A DNA stretch of 48,683 nt, from assembly GCA_964418595.1 (NCBI GenBank), contig CAYQMF010000040.1, positions 1-48,683 of the forward strand, in the 5' to 3' direction. Source of the stretch: CAYQMF01 sp964418595. GTDB taxonomy: Bacteria > Planctomycetota > UBA1135 > UBA2386. A model generated the notes under the pieces. That model made no database searches and was not told where the DNA came from. It saw nothing but the letters and a program-made list of their open reading frames with translations. Shown in pieces: positions 8,818-16,245 of this stretch. A program made the translations under genes and the position numbers. The number at the start of each line of letters is the position of its first letter. Positions within the stretch are counted from its first letter, which is position 1.

Positions 8818-9357
8818 TCAGAAGGGCGGCTCGTCCTCGCCCGCTTCGACCGCGCGTGTCCGCAGCGCCTCGAAGTCGGCGCGTCCGCGCAGGGCATCGA
8901 GATCGGGATCGTCGAGAGGTTCGCCAGCGAACGTCGCGTCGAGCCGGCAGGCGCGTGCGATCAGCACGATCGCGCGCTCGGTCTGGCCGATCAGCGTGAG
9001 GTAGCAGCCGAGGTTGAAGTGGCCGATGGCGTTGCGTGGCTCGCGCGCGATCAGGCGCTCCATGCAGTCGGCCGCGCCGGGGATGTCGCCGAGGCGCTTG
9101 CGGCACCATGCCTCCGTGAGGTCGAACCACTCCGGTTCGTGGTGCAGGTCGCGCAGTTCGTCCAACTGTTCGAGCGCGCGGGCGAACTCGGACAGGGCGA
9201 CCAGGGCCCGCACGCTCAGGAACAGGCCGATGGGGCGCGCCCCCGGCACCTCGAGCAGCGGCGTGACCTTGGCGATGGCGGTGTCGGCGCAACCGAGATC
9301 GAGCCAGCCCTCGACTTCGAGGGCGCGGCGCTGCAGGGATGCGGGGACGCTCAGCAC
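8818..9357 (-). CDS. TPR-repeat protein
   Basis: A 179-aa helical protein with at least three tetratricopeptide-like helix pairs: AIAKVTPLLEVPGARPIGLFL, ALEQLDELRDLHHEPEWFDLTEAW and AIGHFNLGCYLTLIGQTERAIVLIARA. It closes with DDPDLDALRGRADFEAL, the end motif often seen in planctomycete and proteobacterial TPR proteins of this size. There is no signal peptide, so it is probably a cytosolic scaffold. It follows the PLP enzyme gene with an 18-bp gap on the same strand, so the two are likely co-transcribed. The interaction partner is unknown. Confidence 0.78.
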   Translation of the reverse strand: MLSVPASLQRRALEVEGWLDLGCADTAIAKVTPLLEVPGARPIGLFLSVRALVALSEFARALEQLDELRDLHHEPEWFDLTEAWCRKRLGDIPGAADCMERLIAREPRNAIGHFNLGCYLTLIGQTERAIVLIARACRLDATFAGEPLDDPDLDALRGRADFEALRTRAVEAGEDEPPF

Positions 9358-9375
9358 GGGACGACCGGACCCAAT

Positions 9376-10497
9376 CTAGCGGGGTTCCAGGCGGGCGGCG
9401 ACGACATCGTGCCCGCGCGCCGCGACGGCGACCACGCCGACGATGCGATCGCCTTCGAGCAGCACGGCCTCGTCGGCGAGGTTCACGGTCGGGCAGACGT
9501 GGCGGGGGACGAGGCGCAGGAGTGAACCGGCCGTCGGCATGGGACCTTCGCCGATCCGTTCGAAGGGCAGGTGCTCTTCGCTCGGCGTGCGCGCGCGCAG
9601 GTGCGGCATGCCCAGGGCGAATGCGCAGGGGTCGCCGCTGGCCGCGTCCACCGCCTTGCTGCCGGCATCGCAGGTGATGCGGTTCGCGCTCGGTGTGCTG
9701 ATCACCGTCGTGAGTACCGTCGCCGCGGGCAGGAAGCCCTCGATGCCGAAGTCCTCGCTGGTCTGGTCCCAGTACACGACGGTGCCGGGGCTGACCCGGT
9801 GGGTGAACGCCGCGAGCCGTTGCGTCGCGAGCGCGAATGGGAACGCCGGCGTGCCGCTGGTGACGAGTTCGACCCCGATGCCACTGCGCGTCCGCACGCG
9901 CGCCGCGACTTCGGCCAGGGTGGCGTACACCTGCTCGCAGGCGGTTCGCCGGCTCGCCGCGTCGCCGCGCAGGTGACCCTCGTAGCAGTGCAGGCCGCGC
10001 AGGTTGAGCGCGGCTGCGGTCACGGTCGCATCGATCCGGGCCGTATCGATGGTGGGAATCCCGCTGCGGGCGTAGCCGGGATCGAGGTCGACGAACAGGC
10101 CGAGGTCGTTGCCGCCCGCGACGATGGCCGCGGCATGTGCGGGATCCTCTGTGAGCACCGACAGCCGGTGGTCTGGCCACGCGCGCGCCACCTCGCGCAC
10201 GCGCGCGAGATTGCGACCGTGGTGCGCCATCGCCACCAGCAAGTCGACCGGCGCGCGCGCGCGGGCCAGCAGCACTTCCGCTTCACGAGTGGTAGCGCAC
10301 TTGAAGTGCCGCACGCCGGCGCCGAGGACGAGGTCGAGGACCTCCGGGATCTTGCTCGTCTTGACGTGCGGGCGCCAGCGCGCGAGGTCCCCGCCGAGGT
10401 GGGTGCGCATCGCCGCCAGGTTGTGGCGCACACGCGCCAGGTCGACGAGGAGGCATGGCGTCTGGAGTTCGGTGAGCGCGCGCGGCGGGTCGACCAT
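9376..10497 (-). CDS. D-threonine aldolase / D-serine dehydratase-type PLP enzyme
   Basis: A fold-type III (alanine-racemase-like) PLP enzyme of 373 aa acting on a D-hydroxy amino acid. The N-terminus LQTPCLLVDLARVRHNL leads into RPHVKTSKIPEV, in which Lys46 is the expected Schiff-base lysine. Later come the glycine-rich DLDPGYARSG and the C-terminal RHVCPTVNLADE (His333, Cys335), the HxC zinc site of the D-serine dehydratase/D-threonine aldolase family. Dehydratase and aldolase members cannot be separated by eye. A plausible role is catabolism of D-amino acids, for example from peptidoglycan, but this is inference. It sits 31 bp downstream of greA and 18 bp upstream of the TPR gene. Confidence 0.85.
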   Translation of the reverse strand: MVDPPRALTELQTPCLLVDLARVRHNLAAMRTHLGGDLARWRPHVKTSKIPEVLDLVLGAGVRHFKCATTREAEVLLARARAPVDLLVAMAHHGRNLARVREVARAWPDHRLSVLTEDPAHAAAIVAGGNDLGLFVDLDPGYARSGIPTIDTARIDATVTAAALNLRGLHCYEGHLRGDAASRRTACEQVYATLAEVAARVRTRSGIGVELVTSGTPAFPFALATQRLAAFTHRVSPGTVVYWDQTSEDFGIEGFLPAATVLTTVISTPSANRITCDAGSKAVDAASGDPCAFALGMPHLRARTPSEEHLPFERIGEGPMPTAGSLLRLVPRHVCPTVNLADEAVLLEGDRIVGVVAVAARGHDVVAARLEPR

Positions 10498-10528
10498 GCC
10501 TCGATGTGCTGGCGGAGCCAGCGATGGG

Positions 10529-12703
10529 TCAGACGATCTTCTCGATGGCGTCGATGGTCACGGTGGACTTGCCGGTCGGGCCCTGGATCGTGGCCGTGTC
10601 GCCCACCTGCTTGCCGAGCAGATCGCGCGCGAGGGGCGCGCGGTAGCTGATGATGTCGTCGGCGATGGCGTCCCACGGACCTAGCACCCGCCAGCTCTCC
10701 CGAGCGCCGGTGGCCTCGATCGTGAACGTGACGCGCGTGCCCGGCGCGACCTGATCGCTCGGCACTTCCTGGCTCTCGATCGTGCGCGCCAGCCGCAACT
10801 CCGAGTCCATGACGGTCGCGCGCGTGGTGAGGTTGCGCTGCTCCTCCATGGCCGACTCCCACTCGCTGTTCTCGCTGAGATCGCCGAGCGCCGCGGCTGC
10901 GCCGATGGCGCTCGAGTTCGCGGGGATCTTCTCGTCGACCAGCTTGCGGTACTCCTCGCGCTGGCGCGCGAGGCCCGCGGCGGTGACGTAGATGTACTCT
11001 TCCTGCCAGAACGGCTTCTCCGGCGCGGCGGTGAGGTCGGGGAAGCGGCGCGACACGGTCCGCAGGACCAACGAGGTGATCTCGACAGGGAAGTCCTCGC
11101 CGCCGCGCTCGGTGATGCCGAGGTAGTCGCGGAGGTTCTCGCGGTCGATGTTCTCGAGGACGCCGTTGAGGAGGCCATTGCGCCCGGCGAGCAGGCTCGC
11201 GACGCGGGCGAGCAGGCGCCCCAGCGTCGGGTTGCCGCGCTTGTCGGAGGCGAGCACGCGCGTGAGGTGCAGCATGACCCGTCCGACCGCGATCGGCGCG
11301 GGGCGGTCGGCCGCCGCGTCGAAGCGGCCCGCCGCGTACATGCGACCCAGGAGATACGTCATCGCGGGGTGGCGACGGGGGTACGGTGCGACCTGGCCCC
11401 AGAGATCCAGGAGGCGCGGGGCGTGGCCATGCTGCTCGAGGAGGTCGCCCACGAAGTCGACGATGTCGATCGGGACCGTCAGCAGGTTGGGGATGAGCAC
11501 GTCGGCCCAGTCGGCGCCCAGCGCGCGCGGCAGGGCCTGCACGGCCTCGAACTGCGCCTGCACGGCGCCGAGTCGCTGGGGCTGCAGCGCACCCTTGTCG
11601 TCGAGGACGAGCTTGCGCACGGCCTGTGCCGCCGACGTGTCGGGCACCGCGCGGCCGTTGGCTTCGAGCAGCAACAGTCCGTCGACGACGTGGGGGAGGT
11701 CCTTCGGCTGGCCGATGGCGACGCAGGCCGCGACCTTCTCCTGGGCGAGTTCGAGCAGGGCCTCGCGGGCGGCCTGGTCGTCGCAGCGCGAGAGGAAGTC
11801 GCGGCAGGTGCCCAGCGCCATCCCGAGGTTGTCGGCGAAGCTCATCGCGCGGCGCGCCTCGTCGGTGAGGCTGAGGGGACGAGTGCGCAGGACGAAGGTG
11901 GGTCGGTTCGGGCTGCCCTCGATCTGCAGCCAGGGATCGACCGTCGCAGCAGCGCGCGCGCGCTTCCAGAACCCGTTCCACTGGCTGGTGGGGACGATCG
12001 ACGGCGACAGCACCTCCTTGAGCTTCGTGCTCGGGATCTTGCCGCGCATCATGCGCGCAGCCCGTCGGATGAGGACCGCGGGCGACTTCTCCGCCTCCTC
12101 GCGCAGGGCGTCGATCGCCGTGAGGCGCATGGCGCGCAGATCGTCGTCGTCGAGGGGGCGGAAGGTCTCGAGCAGCGTCTCGAAGGGGAGCTCCATCGTC
12201 CGTCCGCTGGCGAGCCGGACGGTGACCTCCATGCTGCCCGCGTCGAAGCTGCCCACGACCCCTTCGCCCCACCCGCCCGGATGGAAGACCGCACGCCCTG
12301 ACGTGTACCGCACCAGTTCCTCGAACGCCGTGAACGTCTCGCGCGCGAGACTGGTGCCCAACCCGCTGCGCTCCTTGAACACCGGGAACCACGGTTCGTT
12401 CGCGAACACACGCTCCGTCAGGTCGAGCAGGGCCTTGCTCAGGTCTTCGTTCGCGACGCCGCGGCGGACGCTGAGCGCGGCGAGCTCGCGCGCGTCGGCG
12501 GCCCGCTCGTTCTCACTCAGCGCGGCGACCATTTCCGTGGTCAGGGGCAACGCCCGCGACGCCATGTCGGCGTCGCAGAGAGCGTTGATCGCCGCGCAGA
12601 TCTGCGCGATGGGGCCCGGCGCGGCGAGCGCCTGTTTCCAGGCTTGCTCGAGTTCTTCCAGTCGTTTGGTCCGGGCGAGATCGACGAGGGCGTGGGCGGT
12701 CAA
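10529..12703 (-). CDS. greA: GreA-type transcription elongation factor with long N-terminal extension
   Basis: The last 157 residues (about 568-724) are a complete GreA. They include the coiled-coil domain with the acidic tip DLSENSEW (residues 608-615), whose acidic residues reach into RNA polymerase to stimulate cleavage of backtracked RNA. The FKBP-like C-terminal domain follows, with VAPGTRVTF and a TATIQGPTGKSTVTI-like end. The preceding 560 residues are mostly helical, with a short beta patch near residue 140 (GRAVFHPGGWGEGVVGSFDAG). Classical GreA is about 158 aa. Chlamydiae carry a GreA with a comparably long N-terminal extension, which I recall rather than checked, so this may be a PVC trait. 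The only start in range is TTG 12703. Confidence 0.85.
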   Translation of the reverse strand: MTAHALVDLARTKRLEELEQAWKQALAAPGPIAQICAAINALCDADMASRALPLTTEMVAALSENERAADARELAALSVRRGVANEDLSKALLDLTERVFANEPWFPVFKERSGLGTSLARETFTAFEELVRYTSGRAVFHPGGWGEGVVGSFDAGSMEVTVRLASGRTMELPFETLLETFRPLDDDDLRAMRLTAIDALREEAEKSPAVLIRRAARMMRGKIPSTKLKEVLSPSIVPTSQWNGFWKRARAAATVDPWLQIEGSPNRPTFVLRTRPLSLTDEARRAMSFADNLGMALGTCRDFLSRCDDQAAREALLELAQEKVAACVAIGQPKDLPHVVDGLLLLEANGRAVPDTSAAQAVRKLVLDDKGALQPQRLGAVQAQFEAVQALPRALGADWADVLIPNLLTVPIDIVDFVGDLLEQHGHAPRLLDLWGQVAPYPRRHPAMTYLLGRMYAAGRFDAAADRPAPIAVGRVMLHLTRVLASDKRGNPTLGRLLARVASLLAGRNGLLNGVLENIDRENLRDYLGITERGGEDFPVEITSLVLRTVSRRFPDLTAAPEKPFWQEEYIYVTAAGLARQREEYRKLVDEKIPANSSAIGAAAALGDLSENSEWESAMEEQRNLTTRATVMDSELRLARTIESQEVPSDQVAPGTRVTFTIEATGARESWRVLGPWDAIADDIISYRAPLARDLLGKQVGDTATIQGPTGKSTVTIDAIEKIV

Positions 12704-12812
12704 AATCGGAGTGTCAAGTGGACGAACGCGGGCGACAGACCGTAGCCGGCCGCGCCCCTCCGGCCAAGAGTCCTGTTGCCGCTCGTCCGCCTTCTGGCGC
12801 GCCGTACCGCGG

Positions 12813-12833
12813 GCCCCGCGCGCTGCGCGGGGC
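12813..12833 (-). terminator. GC-only hairpin after the Lys-rich protein gene
   Basis: A perfect 9-bp stem GCCCCGCGC / GCGCGGGGC with a GCT loop, starting 7 bp past the stop codon of the minus-strand gene that ends at 12840. There is no U-tract, so it may pause or protect the transcript rather than act as a classical intrinsic terminator. Confidence 0.45.
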
Positions 12834-12839
12834 GCCGCG

Positions 12840-13448
12840 TCAGTCGGCGAGCCGCCCCACGAGCGCGGGGAGATTCAGCACGTCGGTCGCCTCGTCGTAG
12901 GCGTCGAACGGGACCTGGTCGAGGACCTCCTCGCCGGCGACGAAGCTCACGTAGAACTCGAGCCCGTACTGCTTGCGGAAGGCGGCGATCTTCTCGAGGA
13001 GCGGCATGTCGATCTCGTCGAGCGCCTCGATCACAACCGTCTTGCCCTCGCGGCCGCGGCCGCGCACGACGATCATCGGCGGGTAGGCGGCGATCGAACC
13101 CTCCGCGAGGGTCACCTCGAAGTGGCGCGGGTGATGGCTGTGGGCCACGCCGTCGCGCGAGAGCAGGTCGCAGATCTGCCGCTCCACCTGGCTCGCCAGC
13201 ATGCGTCCGCCGCAGCGACCGAAACCCATGCCCAGAGCGCTGCCGCCGCTCGGCAGCACGTCGTCGTCGTCGAAGGCCATCATCGCGCGCGGGAGCGGCG
13301 AGACCTTGGTCGGCGCGATCGTCGCGCGAGACTTGGCGCTGGCGGGTTTCTGTGCGGGCTTCTTCTTCGACGCAGCGGGCTTTGCGACCGGCTTGGTCGC
13401 GGTGCGGGAAGGGGACTTGACCTTCTTCTTTGCGGTGTTGGTTGGCAT
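12840..13448 (-). CDS. Lys/Ala/Pro-tailed protein with possible nuclease-like C-terminal domain
   Basis: A 202-aa protein that I do not recognise by name. Residues 1-45 form a low-complexity basic tail (repeats of KKP, AKPA and SPSR type) like histone-H1-style DNA-binding tails. The rest is a compact domain: ASQVERQICDLLSRDG, then VAHSHHPRHFEVTL, AYPPMIVVRGRG, KTVVIEALDEID, AFRKQYGLEFYVSFVAGEEVLD and AYDE. The order H...P...(beta) followed by VVIEALDE is reminiscent of restriction-endonuclease-like folds, but no full PD-(D/E)XK motif can be read, so that is only a suggestion. I chose the ATG at 13448 (MPTNTAKKK); upstream in-frame sequence to 13538 looks non-coding. Confidence 0.72.
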   Translation of the reverse strand: MPTNTAKKKVKSPSRTATKPVAKPAASKKKPAQKPASAKSRATIAPTKVSPLPRAMMAFDDDDVLPSGGSALGMGFGRCGGRMLASQVERQICDLLSRDGVAHSHHPRHFEVTLAEGSIAAYPPMIVVRGRGREGKTVVIEALDEIDMPLLEKIAAFRKQYGLEFYVSFVAGEEVLDQVPFDAYDEATDVLNLPALVGRLAD

Positions 13449-13540
13449 TGCCAAGGACGGCGCCGCGCTCGCGAATGGCGGGCGGCTGGCCGTGGGAGTT
13501 TCGGGGGCGGGGAATCGACCCGCTGAGTCTGGGGGCAAGA

Positions 13541-13556
13541 TCTCCGGCGCCGGAGA
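13541..13556. promoter_or_regulatory. 16-bp perfect palindrome upstream of the Lys-rich protein gene
   Basis: TCTCCGGCGCCGGAGA is perfectly self-complementary and lies 92 bp upstream of the ATG at 13448 in otherwise non-coding DNA. It could be an operator, or simply a GC-rich chance palindrome. Confidence 0.35.
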
Positions 13557-13600
13557 AGGCCGGAGTCTAGCCCCAAATCGCCGGCTGGGAAGGCCCCGGG

Positions 13601-13624
13601 GCGCCGGCGCGCCGGCGCGCCGGC
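13601..13624 (-). repeat. Three tandem GCGCCGGC units downstream of the M14 peptidase gene
   Basis: The 8-bp unit GCGCCGGC is repeated three times without interruption about 20 bp past the stop codon at 13644. The array is largely self-complementary, so it can fold as a terminator-like hairpin for the peptidase transcript. No U-tract follows. Confidence 0.5.
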
Positions 13625-13643
13625 GGGCCCGCGAAAGGGCGCG

Positions 13644-16106
13644 TCAGCGCAGGCGCAGCGTCTGTCGGTTCCCCAGGCGCAGGTCATTGAGGTTGGCGAC
13701 CTGGAGCAGTTGGAAGTGCAGGGTCGATCCCACCAGTGACGCCACCCCTGGGATCGGGAGATCGAGGCCCGCGTACCCCCCGGACGGGAGGGCCTGCGAG
13801 GCCAGGACGACCAGGGAGGCCGGGTCCAGGAGCAGGTTGCCCGAGATCCCCGGGATCGCGAGGTTGCCCACCGCCCCGGCGACCAGCGGGACCGCCACCG
13901 TCACCCCGCGCCCGGACATGCCCAGCCGCGCGGTCGTCCCGATCCGTCCGGAGGAGAGGAGCGTGAGGCTGGCCTCCGGCGCGATCCCCTCGATGGTGAG
14001 GTCGTCGATCAGCGCCTCGACGAGCGAGGGGTTGAGGTCCTGGGCGCGGAAGCGGAACACCATGGTCGCCGTGAGCGGGACCGGGATCTCGGCGGTGAAC
14101 GGGACCCAGGCGCCGGTGCTGAACCGGTCGTCGAGGAGCTGGGACCAGGCAAAGCCGCCGTCGTTGCTCACGAAGATCTGGAACGGATCGTCCTGGACCG
14201 ACTCGGCATACCAGCGCCAGCAGGTCAGCCGGGCCAGCGCGAGGTGTTGCAGGTCGAGGGTCGGCGAGATCACCTCCGTCCAACCGTTGTCGACATCGTA
14301 GGTGCCGGCGGAACCGCCGCGGCCGTCGGTGACCCAGCACAGCGTTCCCGTGGGCGTGTGGTCGGTGCCCGGCTGGATGACGACGCTGCCGTTCACCGTC
14401 TGCGTCGGCGCGCTGCGCTCGAACTGCCCGGTCGTGGCGGTCCCCGCGGGGTTGCGCTCGAAGCCGCGGTTGGCCTCCATGTCGTCGTCCACCATGGTGC
14501 GGATCTCGCCCAGCACGATGCGCAGGGGGCTCTCGATGGTCTGACCGTCGCCGGTCACGATCACGCGCAGGTCGACGATCGTGCCGGCGTAGTTGGCGGG
14601 TACCGAGAAGGTCAGCGGCGTCGTCGAGTTGCTCGTGGTCGAGAACTTCGGGATCGCGCCGAGGCTGACGTTGCCGGTGCCGATGGTGATGCCCGCCGAC
14701 ACGGCGACGAGGCTCGCCTGCACCGCGCCCAGGAAGTTGCCCGACCCGTCGTTCGATACCTGGGCCACGACGCGGCCGGTCTCACCCGGCTCGACGCGGC
14801 CGTTGTTGTTGCCGCCGGGCGCCTCCGTCACGGTCACCGCACCGACGCCGAGCAGCGCGCCGGAGGTGAGGGCGATCTGCCGGAACATGTGCTGGTGCCG
14901 CGTGGCGATGGCGACGGTCTGCGTCGGGTTCGGCCAGAAGCCGCCCTCGCTCGACAGTCCCATCTCCGGCGTCCAGCCAAACATGCCGTAGGCGACGTGA
15001 TAGTGGTCGAGCGCGGTGCCGGCGGCGATGTAGAGCAAGGTCGCCGCGTCGCCGTGCTGCAGCCCGTTGCGCGCCGTGGCGCGCGCGCCGATGCGGTTGT
15101 AGTCGGCGGCGTTGGCGGGATCGCCGTTCTGGTAGCCCCACGGCCGCAGCAGGATGTCGGTGTAGGTGTGGCACGAGAAGCCCTGCACGAACTGGCGCGT
15201 GCGGATGAAGGCATCCATCGCCTGGATCTCCGGCTCCGACATCGGCGACGGGCCGCGGTAGGTGTCCGAGTTGGGATCGGTGGAGTTGCCGCCGTTGGGC
15301 GCGTTCCAGCCGGTGGTCCAGTTGCGGTTGAGGTCGACGCCGAACGATCCACCGCCGTTGTTGCGCCGGTTCTTGCGCCACATGCCGCCGCCGCCGGGGT
15401 TGGTCGTCCGGTTGTACTCGTGGCCGTCGGGGTTCACGACCGGCACGAAGAACAGCTCGCGGTTGTCGACGATGAAGCGCGCCTCCGGGTCGGTGGCGTA
15501 GTTGGTGAGCAGCTCGTCCATGAACAGGAGCATGGTCTCGACCGACAGCATCTCGCGCGCGTGGTGCACGGCGTCGTAGAGCACCTCCGGCTCGTTCTCG
15601 TCGACGTTGACGTTGTCGCTGATCTTCACCATCCAGATGTCGCGACCTTCGTGGCTCGTGCCGATGCTCACGCGAGTGCTGCACAGGCCGGGGAAGTCGC
15701 GTGCGAACGAGTCGAGGATCGCGGTGATCTGGGCCAGCGTGTAGTGCCCACCCATCGCACCCTGACCGAGCGGTGGGGTCAGGGTCTGCACGTGGGCCTG
15801 GCCGAACCTGGCCAGCTCGCGCGCGTGGTGCGCTTCGAGGTTGGTGATCGCGACCTCGAACTCGAGGCCGGCTGCCCGCAGCTTGCCGATGTCGGCGTCG
15901 GTGGCGATGACGTCGACCTTCTTGGCGGGCAGCTCGATGGTAGAGCACGCCGCGAGATCGAGGTCGAGGCGCTGCAGCGCGGCGAGCGTGCTCGCGTCGC
16001 GGACCAGCACCTGCACGAGGTGGTGGACCGGCGGATCGATCGCGACCTGGGTGCGGGGTGCGGCGGCGAGGAGAACGACGGTGAGCGGGAGAGCGAGGAA
16101 GCGCAT
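13644..16106 (-). CDS. Secreted M14 zinc carboxypeptidase with C-terminal beta domains (2)
   Basis: An 820-aa exported metallocarboxypeptidase. The signal peptide (MRFLALPLTVVLLAAAPRT) is followed by an inhibitor-like propeptide. The peptidase domain (about 120-430) has VHHAREMLSVE (HxxE zinc motif), FVPVVNPDGHEY, WRKNRRNN, VDLNRNW, the third zinc ligand in GFSCHTYTDILLRPWGY and the catalytic Glu in GWTPEMGLSSEGGF. These features resemble carboxypeptidase T-type M14 enzymes. Downstream are a CARDB/NEW3-like beta domain with GNNNGRVEPGETG, a jelly-roll-like segment with VSNDGGFAWSQL, and a terminal domain of about 105 residues starting near SSGRIGTTARLGMSGRG. The gene is divergent from the lipoprotein at 16246, with 139 bp between the starts. 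Confidence 0.88.
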   Translation of the reverse strand: MRFLALPLTVVLLAAAPRTQVAIDPPVHHLVQVLVRDASTLAALQRLDLDLAACSTIELPAKKVDVIATDADIGKLRAAGLEFEVAITNLEAHHARELARFGQAHVQTLTPPLGQGAMGGHYTLAQITAILDSFARDFPGLCSTRVSIGTSHEGRDIWMVKISDNVNVDENEPEVLYDAVHHAREMLSVETMLLFMDELLTNYATDPEARFIVDNRELFFVPVVNPDGHEYNRTTNPGGGGMWRKNRRNNGGGSFGVDLNRNWTTGWNAPNGGNSTDPNSDTYRGPSPMSEPEIQAMDAFIRTRQFVQGFSCHTYTDILLRPWGYQNGDPANAADYNRIGARATARNGLQHGDAATLLYIAAGTALDHYHVAYGMFGWTPEMGLSSEGGFWPNPTQTVAIATRHQHMFRQIALTSGALLGVGAVTVTEAPGGNNNGRVEPGETGRVVAQVSNDGSGNFLGAVQASLVAVSAGITIGTGNVSLGAIPKFSTTSNSTTPLTFSVPANYAGTIVDLRVIVTGDGQTIESPLRIVLGEIRTMVDDDMEANRGFERNPAGTATTGQFERSAPTQTVNGSVVIQPGTDHTPTGTLCWVTDGRGGSAGTYDVDNGWTEVISPTLDLQHLALARLTCWRWYAESVQDDPFQIFVSNDGGFAWSQLLDDRFSTGAWVPFTAEIPVPLTATMVFRFRAQDLNPSLVEALIDDLTIEGIAPEASLTLLSSGRIGTTARLGMSGRGVTVAVPLVAGAVGNLAIPGISGNLLLDPASLVVLASQALPSGGYAGLDLPIPGVASLVGSTLHFQLLQVANLNDLRLGNRQTLRLR

Positions 16107-16245
16107 GGGACGAAGGAGCGGAGAAACCGCGGAGGCAGAGAGGCCGGCGGCAAGGGAGTCTAGCCGCAACGGTGAGGTGAGGGCGCAACCCGATGGCACG
16201 GCAGCCCTCGACAACCCCGACCCGGCCCGCGATCATCGCCGCGCC

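Noticed and set aside
8714..10180. 488-codon minus-strand frame overlapping the tRNA
   Set aside because: Shadow of the PLP enzyme and TPR genes in another frame; it would have to start within the tRNA region and has Arg-rich composition.
12703..12725. Perfect TTGACA on the minus strand just upstream of the greA start
   Set aside because: It lies only about 11 bases before the start codon with no room for a -10 element, so it is probably chance.
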